Shown here piece after piece: positions 47,315 to 56,750 of a stretch of DNA of 64,000 nucleotides. Origin of the DNA: Ectopseudomonas chengduensis (GTDB lineage Bacteria > Pseudomonadota > Gammaproteobacteria > Pseudomonadales > Pseudomonadaceae); contig NZ_FMZQ01000002.1 in NCBI RefSeq assembly GCF_900102635.1, positions 124,001 to 188,000 of the forward strand. Direction: 5' to 3'. How positions within the stretch are numbered: position 1 is the stretch's first letter; each line of letters begins with the position of its first letter. The translations under genes were made by a program, and so were the position numbers. Under the pieces are notes generated by a model. It made no database searches and had not been told where the DNA came from. It saw only the letters and a list, made by a program, of their open reading frames with translations.

Positions 47315-48417
47315 TCAGTTGCTGCTGACCCGGCGCACGCCACCGGAGTCGCTGAGTTGCAATTGCGCGGCGACGCTGCCGAGAGCCGGGAAGGCCACCA
47401 GGTGATCGGCGGCGACGCGGATGCCTACCTCGTCGCCTGGCTGGTGATCGGCATGGCTGGGGAAGATCGATTCCAACTGACTGCCGGTCGGCAGTTGCAG
47501 GCGGTAGAGCGTGGCAGCGCCGAGGAAGGTCTTGCCGACGATGCGCGCCTTCAGTTCGCTGTGCTCGTCCGGGACGATGTCGTCCGGGCGCAGCAATACG
47601 TCCACCGCGCTGCCCTGAGCCCAGGTATAGGCGCGGTTGCCGCGGATCATGCCGAGCTCGGTCTGCACCGTTTCCGGGCCGAGCAACTGGCCGCGAATGA
47701 AGTAACCCTGACCGATGAAGCTGGCGACGAAAGGCGTCAGCGGCTCGTGATAGAGGTTGAACGGTGTGTCCCACTGCTCCAGGCGACCATCCTTGAACAC
47801 ACCGACGTGATCGCTGACGGCGAATGCTTCTTCCTGATCGTGAGTGACCAGAATGGCGCTGGTGCCACGCGCCTTGAGAATTTCTCGTACCTCATGGCTC
47901 AGGCGCCTGCGCAGTTCGCCATCGAGGTTGGAGAAAGGTTCGTCGAGTAGCAGCAATTTCGGTTCCGGCGCCAGAGCGCGCGCCAGGGCGACCCGTTGCT
48001 GCTGACCACCGGACAGCTCGTGCGGGTAACGTTTGGCCAGGTTACCGAGCTTGACCAGCTCCAGCAGTTCTTGAGTGGCGTGCTCGGCGTTGGGCTGCTT
48101 GCGGATACCGAAGGCGACGTTTTCCGCCACACTCAGGTGGGGGAACAGGGCGTAATCCTGGAACACCATGCCGATATGGCGTTTCTCCGGCGCAAGGGTA
48201 AAACCGGCGCGGGAAATCACTTCACCTGCCAGTTCGATCTCGCCTTCCAGGACTGGCTCGAAACCGGCGATGGCGCGCAAGGTGGTGGTCTTGCCGCAGC
48301 CCGATGGGCCGAGCAGGCAGCCGATGTCGCCAGGGTTGAGGTGCAGGTCGAGATCCTGCACCACCTTGTGGGCGTGGTAGCCGCAGTTCAGTCCGCGTAG
48401 CTGCAGCAGAGGCTGGC

Positions 48418-48421
<4 letters not shown>
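47315..48421 (-). CDS. ABC transporter ATP-binding protein (PotA/FbpC type)
   Basis: A 368-residue ATPase subunit: Walker [11 protein letters not shown]-loop [10 protein letters not shown], signature LSGGQQQR, Walker [13 protein letters not shown] and H-loop THDQEEA, then a C-terminal TOBE-like regulatory domain. This type energises importers of Fe(III), polyamines or similar solutes. No permease or binding protein is adjacent, so the partner must lie elsewhere. The ATG overlaps the argF stop by 4 bases (ATGA), so it is translated from the argF message; an argF-ABC pair is also seen in P. aeruginosa (from memory). Confidence 0.9.
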
Positions 48422-49338
<917 letters not shown>

Positions 49339-49500
49339 CGTTAACTACCTTTATCACTACAGTTCGCAAGCCCGCAGTCGGGGATAAAACCGACAAAAAC
49401 AGCAGAGCTTGCGGCAGGAGGCCGCAGGGTGCGACGAAACAGGGGAAGGCGCGATCTTATAAGGAAATGACGAGACGGCGCAAATTGCCGCCCGCAGGCA

Positions 49501-49563
49501 TACAAAATCCTGTTTTGTAAGCCTTTTCCCAAAGCTGCGTGCGAGATGTCACAAAACTGACAT
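49501..49563. promoter_or_regulatory. Palindromes and possible Pho box between argF and the divergent lipoprotein gene
   Basis: The 337-bp gap 49339-49675 holds TACAAAA-TCCTG-TTTTGTA (49501-49519), and ATGTCAC-AAAA-CTGACAT (49546-49563). The second resembles the PhoB box (two CTGTCAT repeats split by four A/T bases; 11 of 14 positions fit) and is also the inverted repeat TGTCA/TGACA. Both could drive the lipoprotein gene. Nothing else is seen in the gap. Confidence 0.35.
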
Positions 49564-49675
49564 CATCGCTTGCACCGCTCTAGACCGGGCCTCTAGGATG
49601 CCGCCGCCTTTCCAAGGCAATGCATTGCCCCCGCAACGGGGACATCCATGGAATATATGTGCAAAGGAGTTTTGC

Positions 49676-50107
49676 ATGAAACACGTAGCCTACGCCGCCG
49701 CTTTCTCCGCTCTCGCCCTGCTGACTGGCTGTGCCAGCCAGAACGTTAGCCAGCCGACCGTTCCGCTGAACGGCACCGTGCAAACTAACCTCAAGGCCGA
49801 CGTGAAAGTGGGCGAGCCCATCTCCGGTCAATCTTCGGTGAACATCCTGTTCGGTGTGTTCAAGCTGGGTGGTGACACTCAGTTCGCCGATGGCGTGACC
49901 TACGGTGGTGGTGAGGGTGGTTTCGCGCTGGGTCTCGACCCGGTCGCTTCCGCCAAGTCCGCAGCTGCCTACAAGGCAGTCAAGGCCTCGGGTGCCGACG
50001 TGATCGTCGCCCCGCGTTACGAAGTGAACGTTCAGGATTACTTCGTGTACAAGACCGTTAGCGTCAACGTTACCGGCAACAAGGGCACCGTGACCTCCAT
50101 CCGTTAA
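49676..50107 (+). CDS. Small predicted lipoprotein
   Basis: A 143-residue lipoprotein: signal MKHVAYAAAFSALALLTGC, lipobox LLTGC. The mature part is glycine- and beta-rich (SVNILFGVFKLGGDTQFADG, GGGEGGFALGLDPVASAKSA) and ends in ADVIVAPRYEVNVQDYFVYK. It resembles TRL-like/DUF lipoproteins of unknown function. ATG 49676 has AAGGAG at 49664. A perfect 13-bp hairpin follows. Confidence 0.82.
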   Translation: MKHVAYAAAFSALALLTGCASQNVSQPTVPLNGTVQTNLKADVKVGEPISGQSSVNILFGVFKLGGDTQFADGVTYGGGEGGFALGLDPVASAKSAAAYKAVKASGADVIVAPRYEVNVQDYFVYKTVSVNVTGNKGTVTSIR

Positions 50108-50125
50108 TTCGGACAGTCGCGACCC

Positions 50126-50156
50126 TGAATCGGCAGGCTTGATGCCTGCCGATTCA
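50126..50156 (+). terminator. 13-bp perfect hairpin after the lipoprotein gene
   Basis: TGAATCGGCAGGC-TTGAT-GCCTGCCGATTCA. It is strong but not followed by a T-run, so it may act as an mRNA 3' stabiliser or a Rho-assisted end. Confidence 0.6.
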
Positions 50157-50252
50157 TGAGACGAACGCTGCTGGCGTCGTCTCCGCGCTCGGCCCATAGT
50201 TCATGACCTGCGACCTGACCGGTCGTCTCGGATCAGAACAAGAGGCCAGGCC

Positions 50253-52361
50253 ATGACCAAGTCCCTCCATTACCGTGCGTGCCATCTGTGCGAAGCCATC
50301 TGTGGGCTCGCCATCGAAACCGAAGCTCAAGCTGACGGCAGCACGCAGATTCGCTCGATCAAGGGCGATGCCCAGGACAGCTTCAGCCGCGGCCATATCT
50401 GCCCCAAGGCTGTTGCGCTGCAGGACATCCAGAACGACCCCGACCGTATCCGCCAGCCCATGCGCCGCGTTGGCGAGCAGTGGCAGGCCATCGGCTGGGA
50501 CGAGGCCTTCGATCTGGTGGCCGAGCGCCTGAGCACAATCCAGGCGGCGCATGGGCAGAACGCCGTGGCCGTGTATCAGGGCAATCCCAGCGTGCACAAC
50601 TACGGGCTGATGACCCACAGCAACTACTTCCTCGGTCAGCTGAAAACCCGAAATCGCTTCTCCGCTACCTCGGTCGATCAGTTGCCGCACCACCTGACCA
50701 GCCTCCTGATGTACGGCCACGGCCTGCTGATTCCGATTCCCGATATCGATCACACCGATTTCATGCTGATTCTTGGCGGCAACCCGCTGGCCTCCAACGG
50801 CAGCATCATGACCGTGCCGGATGCGGAGAAGCGCCTGAAGGCCATACAGGCGCGTGGCGGCAAACTGGTGGTGGTCGACCCGCGGCGCAGCGAAACCGCG
50901 GCCATCGCCGACCAGCACCTGTTCGTGCGCCCCGGCAGCGATGCCGCGCTGCTGCTGGCGCTACTCAACACCCTGTTCGAGGAAGGCCTGACGCGCGACA
51001 GCCATCTGCCGGTGGAAGGGTTGGAACAGGTGCGTGAGGCGATTGCCGGCTTTGATGCGCAAGCCATGAGCGCACGTTGTGGGGTGCCGGCCGAAACCAT
51101 TCGGCAACTGGCGCGGGATTTCGCCGCTGCCGACAAGGCCGTCTGCTACGGGCGTATGGGCGTTTCCACCCAGGCGTTCGGCACGCTTTGTCAGTGGCTG
51201 GTGCAGGTGATCAACCTGGTCACCGGCAACCTCGATCGCGCAGGCGGTGTGCTCTGCACAACGCCGGCGGTGGACCTGGTGGCGAGCACCTCGGGCGGGC
51301 ATTTCAACCGTTGGCAGAGCCGGGTTTCCGGCTTGCCGGAATACGGCGGCGAGCTGCCGGTCTCGGCGCTGGCCGAGGAGATGCTGACGCCCGGCGAAGG
51401 GCAGATTCGTGCGCTGGTCACCGTGGCCGGCAACCCGGTGCTGTCAACGCCCAATGGGCGGCAACTGGAGCAGGCGCTGGACGGTCTGGAGTTCATGCTC
51501 TCGGTGGATTTCTACATCAACGAGACCACTCGCTACGCCGACCTGATCCTGCCGCCGACCGCGCCGCTGGAGCATGATCACTACGACACCACCTTCAATG
51601 TGTTCGCGGTGCGCAACGTCACCCGTTTCAACGAGGCGATCCTGGCCAAGCCGGACGGCGCGCTGCACGACTGGGAAATCTTCGTCGGCCTGGCCAAGGC
51701 CTTCGCGGCGCGCAATGGCCTTGAGCTGAAACCGACCATGGCGCCTGAGCAGATGATCGATATGGGCCTGCGTTTCGGCCCCCATGGTGATAGTAGCGAG
51801 CGCAAACTCAGCCTGGCGGCTTTGCGCGAGCAACCGCATGGGCTCGACCTGGGACCGCTGCAACCGAATCTTGCTGCGCGTCTGAAAACGCCGAGCAAGG
51901 CGGTGCAGGCCGCGCCTGAGCTGTTGCTGGCCGATCTGGCACGTTTCGCCGAGCAGCAACAACCGGCTGCTCATGAGCTGCTGCTGATCGGCCGTCGCCA
52001 TGTGCGCAGCAACAACTCCTGGATGCACAACTATCACCGTCTGGTGAAGGGCAAGCCGCGTCATCAGTTGCTGATGAATCCGGCGGACCTGGCCAGTCGT
52101 GGCTTGGTCGATGGCCAGCGCGTAAGTGTGCGCTCGCGGGTCGGCAGCATCGAGGTAGAGGTGGCAGCCAGCGATGAGGTGATGGCGGGTGTGGTCAGTC
52201 TGCCCCACGGCTGGGGCCATGCCCGACCCGGCGTGCAGATGGATATCGCCCGCGCGCAGCCGGGCGCCAGTGCCAATGATCTGACTGACGAGCGCCAGCT
52301 CGATGCGCTGTCCGGCAATGCGGTGCTCAATGGCGTGCCGGTGGAGGTGGTGGCTGCGTAG
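50253..52361 (+). CDS. Molybdopterin oxidoreductase (formate-dehydrogenase-like, DMSO reductase family)
   Basis: A 702-residue cytoplasmic enzyme without Tat signal. An N-terminal 4Fe-4S site is visible as C10-x2-C13-x3-C17-x32-C50 (RACHLCEAIC, HICPKA). Molybdopterin-binding stretches follow (LILGGNPLASNGS, VDPRRSETA) and a C-terminal MolyDop-binding domain (MNPADLASRGLVDGQRVSVR). At the place where formate dehydrogenases carry Cys or Sec the sequence reads ATSVDQLPHH, so the metal ligand is Ser or Asp, or absent. No partner subunits, chaperone or cytochrome genes are adjacent. Substrate unknown. Confidence 0.88.
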   Translation: MTKSLHYRACHLCEAICGLAIETEAQADGSTQIRSIKGDAQDSFSRGHICPKAVALQDIQNDPDRIRQPMRRVGEQWQAIGWDEAFDLVAERLSTIQAAHGQNAVAVYQGNPSVHNYGLMTHSNYFLGQLKTRNRFSATSVDQLPHHLTSLLMYGHGLLIPIPDIDHTDFMLILGGNPLASNGSIMTVPDAEKRLKAIQARGGKLVVVDPRRSETAAIADQHLFVRPGSDAALLLALLNTLFEEGLTRDSHLPVEGLEQVREAIAGFDAQAMSARCGVPAETIRQLARDFAAADKAVCYGRMGVSTQAFGTLCQWLVQVINLVTGNLDRAGGVLCTTPAVDLVASTSGGHFNRWQSRVSGLPEYGGELPVSALAEEMLTPGEGQIRALVTVAGNPVLSTPNGRQLEQALDGLEFMLSVDFYINETTRYADLILPPTAPLEHDHYDTTFNVFAVRNVTRFNEAILAKPDGALHDWEIFVGLAKAFAARNGLELKPTMAPEQMIDMGLRFGPHGDSSERKLSLAALREQPHGLDLGPLQPNLAARLKTPSKAVQAAPELLLADLARFAEQQQPAAHELLLIGRRHVRSNNSWMHNYHRLVKGKPRHQLLMNPADLASRGLVDGQRVSVRSRVGSIEVEVAASDEVMAGVVSLPHGWGHARPGVQMDIARAQPGASANDLTDERQLDALSGNAVLNGVPVEVVAA

Positions 52362-52378
52362 CCCGAATGAAATCCGGG
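52357..52378. repeat. Degenerate half copy of the GTAGCCCGGATGCAATCCGG repeat
   Basis: GTAGCCCGAATGAAATCCGG overlaps the last codon and stop (TAG) of the molybdopterin oxidoreductase gene, so repeat-derived sequence supplies its stop. Confidence 0.6.
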
Positions 52379-52410
52379 GTTGTCTCGACGTGATGGGGGG
52401 GATGGCAAGG

Positions 52411-52432
52411 CCGAGCATTGCGCTCGGTTTTT
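52411..52432 (+). terminator. Terminator upstream of grxD
   Basis: CCGAGC-ATTGC-GCTCGG followed by TTTTT. It ends the oxidoreductase transcript; TACAAT at 52436-52441 just beyond may be the -10 of grxD. Confidence 0.85.
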
Positions 52433-52491
52433 CGCTACAATCGCGCCACCGTGGCGACCGTCGGGTCGCGAAGTCTATGCTGAGGTGCCCC

Positions 52492-52818
52492 ATGGATATC
52501 ATCGAAACCATCAAAGAGCAGATCGCCAACAACACCGTTCTGCTGTACATGAAAGGCTCGCCCAACGCGCCGCAGTGTGGCTTCTCTGCCCGTGCTGCCC
52601 AGGTGGTGATGGGCTGCGGCGAGAAGTTCGCCTACGTCGACATCCTGCAGAACCCGGAAATCCGCGCCAACCTGCCGAAGTACGCCAACTGGCCGACCTT
52701 CCCGCAGCTGTGGGTCGGTGGTGAGCTGGTCGGCGGTAGCGACATCCTCACCGAGATGTATGAGAAGGGCGAGCTGCAGACCCTGATCAAGGATGCCGTG
52801 AGCAAAGCCGGCGCCTGA
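52492..52818 (+). CDS. grxD: Monothiol glutaredoxin
   Basis: A 108-residue monothiol glutaredoxin with the CGFS active site (APQCGFSARA) that binds and passes on 2Fe-2S clusters with glutathione and BolA partners. WPTFPQLWVGGELVGGSDI is the glutathione/cis-Pro region. Start ATG 52492; length is normal. Confidence 0.96.
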   Translation: MDIIETIKEQIANNTVLLYMKGSPNAPQCGFSARAAQVVMGCGEKFAYVDILQNPEIRANLPKYANWPTFPQLWVGGELVGGSDILTEMYEKGELQTLIKDAVSKAGA

Positions 52819-52831
52819 TCACTGCTCGTGC

Positions 52832-52861
52832 AAAAAAGAACCCGCCTAGGCGGGTTCTTTC
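52832..52861. terminator. Bidirectional terminator between grxD and ydbL
   Basis: AAAAAAGAACCCGCC-TA-GGCGGGTTCTTTC: symmetric stem with A-run and T-rich end, placed between convergent genes. Confidence 0.92.
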
Positions 52862-52879
52862 GTTTCTGCCAGCAGCTTT

Positions 52880-53218
52880 CTATTTCTGCAGCCACTGGCC
52901 GTTCAACTGGATGAACTGGCCCTTGGGCGTGCGCTCGATGGCCTTCTTGCCGGCGATGGCTTCCACGTCGTTCAGGCTGATGCCATTGTCCTGTGCCACC
53001 TTCTGATACTCGGCGCGACGCGCCTGGTTGATCAGGCGGGCAATTTCGTCGGCCTGGCCGCCAGGCTTGACCACGCCCAGGTAGCCGTTGGGTTGCTCGC
53101 CGAGCTGGCCGCTGGCCTTGGCTTCGCCCAGGGCACTCATGGCCTGGTTGAGGTTCAGTGCGTACGCCGGCAGGCTCAGGCTCAATGCCAGCAGCAGGGT
53201 CGAAATGTATCGAATCAT
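52880..53218 (-). CDS. ydbL: YdbL family periplasmic protein (DUF1318)
   Basis: A 112-residue secreted protein: signal IRYISTLLLALSLSLPAYA, then the DUF1318 domain (ALGEAKASGQLGEQPNGYLG, EIARLINQARRAEYQKVAQD, GKKAIERTPKGQFIQ). In E. coli YdbL works with YdbH and YnbE in lipid transport between the membranes. Start ATG 53218 follows GGAGAGAG. It is the last gene of the ydbH-ynbE-ydbL operon, 31 bases after ynbE. Confidence 0.92.
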   Translation of the reverse strand: MIRYISTLLLALSLSLPAYALNLNQAMSALGEAKASGQLGEQPNGYLGVVKPGGQADEIARLINQARRAEYQKVAQDNGISLNDVEAIAGKKAIERTPKGQFIQLNGQWLQK

Positions 53219-53249
53219 CGTCTCTCTCCGTAGAACCTGTGCGGCGGGC

Positions 53250-53441
53250 TCAAAACAGACCACTGTCTTCGTTGAATACACTGTCCAGCGCCTTGTCCAC
53301 CTTGATGTAGATTTCGTGCTCGACCTTGACGTTCAGGTTGATGTTGATCGGTTCGTTCGGCATCGCCAGTTGTACCGTCGGGGTACAGGCCTGGCACAGC
53401 AGCCCCAGGCTCAGGACTGCGAGGAGGCGGTACGTGCGCAT
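53250..53441 (-). CDS. ynbE: YnbE family outer-membrane lipoprotein
   Basis: A 63-residue lipoprotein: RTYRLLAVLSLGLLCQAC (lipobox LCQAC) followed by PTVQLAMPNEPININLNVKV and EHEIYIKVDKALDSV, the family core. YnbE is thought to extend the YdbH bridge by beta-strand stacking at the outer membrane. Start ATG 53441, four bases after the ydbH stop. Confidence 0.92.
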   Translation of the reverse strand: MRTYRLLAVLSLGLLCQACTPTVQLAMPNEPININLNVKVEHEIYIKVDKALDSVFNEDSGLF

Positions 53442-53445
53442 GGCG

Positions 53446-56013
53446 CTACTCCTTTGGTTCTTGGGGGACACGCTGGCGCATCCATTGCTGAATCCGTTGC
53501 TGGATGATGCCACTGACCTTGTCGGTCAGCTGCAGGCTGGCCAGCAAGGCAGGGATGTCTTCTTCCAGATTGATGTTGAAATGGATGGGCCGACCTTTCT
53601 CGATGGCCGGGTTCTGTCCATGCAGGCGCATGCCCAGCCGCAGTGTGCCGGACTGATCATAGTCGACGCTACTGCTGAGCAGATCGTAGTGGAAGTCTTC
53701 CAGCGCGTCGGTGACCAGCTTCATGCCTGGGTTGGCCTGCCCCATGGCGCGGATGCGCGGTGAATGAAAACTCAGTTGTCCACCCGGGGGCCTGGCTTCG
53801 ATCAGGCCCTGTTCGATACTGATGGCGTCAGCCAGGCGCAGCGGCAGGGTGCCGTCGATCAGCCCGCTACCGGCCAACCCTTCGGCTGGGTAGACGCGAA
53901 ACAGCTCTTGCAGATCCAGGCCACTGAGCCGCAGGGGCAGCAACTGACTGGGTTGTTCCAGTGCCCAGGTCGCCGGTGCCAGGCTCAGGCTGCCGCCGAG
54001 AATGCCCAGTTCGGCGCGCTGGTGGGTCAGGCTGCCTGCCAGTGGTCGTTGCAGGCTGGCCTGGTAGCTGGCCTGCAGCCGCAGGGGGCCGAGCTCGATG
54101 CCGGGATCGAGCTGCTTGGCACTCAACTGAGGCAGGTCGAGGCGAAGTCGGTCGCCGTTCAGCTGCAGCTGTAGCTCTGCATCGAGACCACTCAAGGTGG
54201 AGCGGTCGTAGATGCCGGCCAAACCCTTGCCAGTCAGGCTGGCCTTGAGTTGCAAGGGCTTGTCACTGGGTAGTTGCAGGTCGGCCTCGGCCTGTACGCG
54301 GCCGTTGTCCAGCGCCAGCAGCGGTGGCCAGTCGGCCAGGGTTTGTGCCAGTGGGTTGCCGGCGCGCAGGAACAGCTCGTCCAGAGTGGCAGTCAGGTTC
54401 AGCGCATTGGCCGTGTTGTTCAAGCGCAGGGCCATGCTCAGGCCCGAATCGGCCAGCAGTGCACCGTCTAGGGTCTGGCTGCCGGCGTCGGCGTTGACGC
54501 GTCCCTGCCATTGCCAGCCCTGGGCCTGCAATTGTGGATGGTGCAGACGCTGGATGCGCAGGCCCAGCGGGCCGGACAGGGTCGGTGTGCTTGGGGGGCC
54601 GCTCAGGGTGATGCCGGCCAGCGTCGCCTGCGCTTGCTGCAGGTCAAGCTCGGCGCCGCGCAGGCGCAGGCGCAGGCGCTGGACGTCGAGGCGTGAGCTG
54701 TCGGCCAGACTGAGCCGCAACTGCTGCTGCGTGACGTTGCCTTTGAGGCCAAGACTCAGATGCAGGGCATCGAGACGGCTGTCAGCCAGATCCATGCGTT
54801 TGCTGCGCGCCTCGACCTGCAGGTGTCGAACGTCGAGTGCCCAGTCGGAGGATTGGTGCAGGGCAAGCTCGGCATCTGCCTGCAGTTCCAGCGGGCCGTG
54901 GCCGCTGACGTTCAACAGCAGGGCCAGCGCCTCATCGGCATCGCCCTCCAGAGGCGCGAGGTGCAGTTGCAATTGCTGCGGACGCAGGCCGCTCGGCAGC
55001 GACGCCAGCCAAGGTGCGTCCTGCGTGTCGAGCTGCAGTTGAGCGTTCAAACGCCGGGCCTGCCATCTGCCCAGGGTATTGCTGAGATCGAGCGCCAGCT
55101 CACCGCTGACCAGGCCGACGCCGGGAAGCGGCCAAGGCTGCGGTAGCTGCGCATCGACCCGCAGCCACCCGGAGGTGGCCATCAGTTCGCTGAACGTAGG
55201 GGGGACCTGCGGTACCTGCAACTGCCACTGGGCGTTCATCCCGGCCTGCCGGGGCGTGGCCGGCAGAGCGTCAGCGTCGAGTAGCGTCCATTCGCTCAGC
55301 CATTCGGCGAGCCAGGCCATATCCTGCAGAGCGGTAACCTCAAGCTCGCCGCTCCATTGCAGGGCATCGGCCTGAGCCTGCAAGTCGCTATGCAGGGCGA
55401 TCTGCGGTTGATCATCGAGATGCAGGTTCAACTGCAGCTGTCGCGGGCTGTTCAGCTCTCTGCCCAGCCCCTGCAGTTGTGCTTGCAACTTCGCCCTGTG
55501 GGCTGCGCGCAACAGCAGCGTATGTAACTGCAGGGTATCGTCCAGCAGTCGTAGGTCGACGTCGCCCTGCAGTATGCAGCGGCCGCTGGCGCAGGGCAGT
55601 TGCGCTTGGGCGTTGCGCAGTTCGATGTGCCGTGGAAGCCATGGCAGGGTATTGCTCAGGGGCTGCAGTAGACGGCTCAGATCGTTGTCGCTCGGGCTTT
55701 CGGATTCTCCCTGCGCAGGCTGCCACGACAGGCGCAGGTCCTGTGCAACCAGGCGGTAGCGAGGCGCCTCACTGGCCAGCCAGTAGAGTTGCAGCTGTCC
55801 GCTTTGCACCAGCAGTTCGCCGTCGCGGCGTTGTACCAGGCTTGCATCCTGGAACTGCAGGCCTCGCCAGGAAAGGCTCAGTCGCTGCCAATCCAGTTCT
55901 ATGTGCTGTTCCTCGAGCAGTTGCTGCACGCGGTAGCCGACATAGCAGGCCAGTAGCGACAGCAGCGCCAGTATCGCTACGCAGGTGCTCAGCCAGAAAC
56001 GCCGGCGACTCAT
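53446..56013 (-). CDS. ydbH: YdbH family AsmA-like intermembrane phospholipid transport protein
   Basis: An 855-residue protein anchored by one N-terminal helix (FWLSTCVAILALLSLLACYV) with a very long beta-rich periplasmic region containing the AsmA-like/YdbH domain near the C-terminus (LRLADAISIEQGLIEARPPG, IRAMGQANPGMKLV, LRLGMRLHGQNP). It is expected to form a groove spanning the periplasm for phospholipids, partly redundant with TamB and YhdP. Start ATG 56013 chosen because the hydrophobic anchor follows directly. The C-terminus ends just before ynbE. Confidence 0.92.
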   Translation of the reverse strand: MSRRRFWLSTCVAILALLSLLACYVGYRVQQLLEEQHIELDWQRLSLSWRGLQFQDASLVQRRDGELLVQSGQLQLYWLASEAPRYRLVAQDLRLSWQPAQGESESPSDNDLSRLLQPLSNTLPWLPRHIELRNAQAQLPCASGRCILQGDVDLRLLDDTLQLHTLLLRAAHRAKLQAQLQGLGRELNSPRQLQLNLHLDDQPQIALHSDLQAQADALQWSGELEVTALQDMAWLAEWLSEWTLLDADALPATPRQAGMNAQWQLQVPQVPPTFSELMATSGWLRVDAQLPQPWPLPGVGLVSGELALDLSNTLGRWQARRLNAQLQLDTQDAPWLASLPSGLRPQQLQLHLAPLEGDADEALALLLNVSGHGPLELQADAELALHQSSDWALDVRHLQVEARSKRMDLADSRLDALHLSLGLKGNVTQQQLRLSLADSSRLDVQRLRLRLRGAELDLQQAQATLAGITLSGPPSTPTLSGPLGLRIQRLHHPQLQAQGWQWQGRVNADAGSQTLDGALLADSGLSMALRLNNTANALNLTATLDELFLRAGNPLAQTLADWPPLLALDNGRVQAEADLQLPSDKPLQLKASLTGKGLAGIYDRSTLSGLDAELQLQLNGDRLRLDLPQLSAKQLDPGIELGPLRLQASYQASLQRPLAGSLTHQRAELGILGGSLSLAPATWALEQPSQLLPLRLSGLDLQELFRVYPAEGLAGSGLIDGTLPLRLADAISIEQGLIEARPPGGQLSFHSPRIRAMGQANPGMKLVTDALEDFHYDLLSSSVDYDQSGTLRLGMRLHGQNPAIEKGRPIHFNINLEEDIPALLASLQLTDKVSGIIQQRIQQWMRQRVPQEPKE

Positions 56014-56145
56014 GAGTGTTCCTTGCTCGGTGCGGTCCACTGGACGGTACCCCATGCTCGAGTGAGTGCCAAGCGGCTTTCCGTGCTATTGTGTATTTAC
56101 AGCTTTAAATATTTATTTTGTCGTAAACGAGCTAAGGAGGATGTG

Positions 56146-56517
56146 ATGAGTGCTGTGACTCGCTCTCAGCCCGATGCCGATTCGGTACTGGCTAAAGCCC
56201 TGATCAATACCCGTGAGCAACTGGGGCTGACGCAGCAGGAGCTGGCCGACATCGTAGGCGTCCATCGCAGTGCCATCAGCCGCTGGAACGAGCAGGGCGG
56301 TTTGCGTCCGCAGAGCAAGACCGGCGAGCTGGCGCTGTTGCTGATTCGCGTCTATCGCGCGCTGTTTGCCCTGTTTGGTGGCAATCAGCAGGACATGCGC
56401 CATTTCCTACGCACCGAAAATCGCCATCTGGCAGGCATTCCGCTGCAGCAGATGAGTCAGGTGCAGGGGCTGGTGCGTGTTGTCGAGTATCTGGACGCCA
56501 TTCGCGGCAAGGTCTGA
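56146..56517 (+). CDS. Xre/MbcA/ParS-type antitoxin
   Basis: A 123-residue DNA-binding antitoxin. Residues 26-48 form a lambda-repressor-like HTH (LTQQELADIVGVHRSAISRW) and the C-terminal half is the toxin-binding DUF2384 domain (LLIRVYRALFALFGGNQQDM, RTENRHLAGIPLQQMSQVQG). ATG 56146 is five bases from AAGGAGG. The upstream region is AT-rich (TTTAAATATTTATTTTG) with TGTGTATTTACAG, a possible half operator. It is paired with the RES toxin 233 bases downstream, an unusually long gap for this system. Confidence 0.9.
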   Translation: MSAVTRSQPDADSVLAKALINTREQLGLTQQELADIVGVHRSAISRWNEQGGLRPQSKTGELALLLIRVYRALFALFGGNQQDMRHFLRTENRHLAGIPLQQMSQVQGLVRVVEYLDAIRGKV

Positions 56518-56612
56518 AAGCCAATAAGTCCTGCTGCATCGAGAACGGGCTCGGTAGGCTGCGTACGACCAGCGAAGTTCGTCCGAAGGGGTGTTTGCGG
56601 CGGGTCAAAATA

Positions 56613-56628
56613 CTGTATAAATATACAG
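56613..56628 (+). promoter_or_regulatory. LexA (SOS) box between antitoxin and toxin
   Basis: CTGTATAAATATACAG: perfect inverted CTGTATA/TATACAG with an AA centre, matching the LexA consensus of Pseudomonas (CTGTATATAAATACAG type). It overlaps a possible -10 (TATAAA 56616-56621) whose -35 would be TTGCGG at 56595-56600 (15-base spacer). The toxin start is 123 bases downstream. Another inverted repeat, TGATCAGCC-GGA-GGCTGTCA, lies near 56660-56680. Confidence 0.85.
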
Positions 56629-56750
56629 ATTAGCGGCTCTGACCATTGCTTGCCTGTTGTGATCAGCCGGAGGCTGTCACTAACCCAGCGCCTTGTACGG
56701 CTCCAGCGTCGCGATGCCTTTAGCAGGCTCTACCCTTGGGAGGTATCGCC

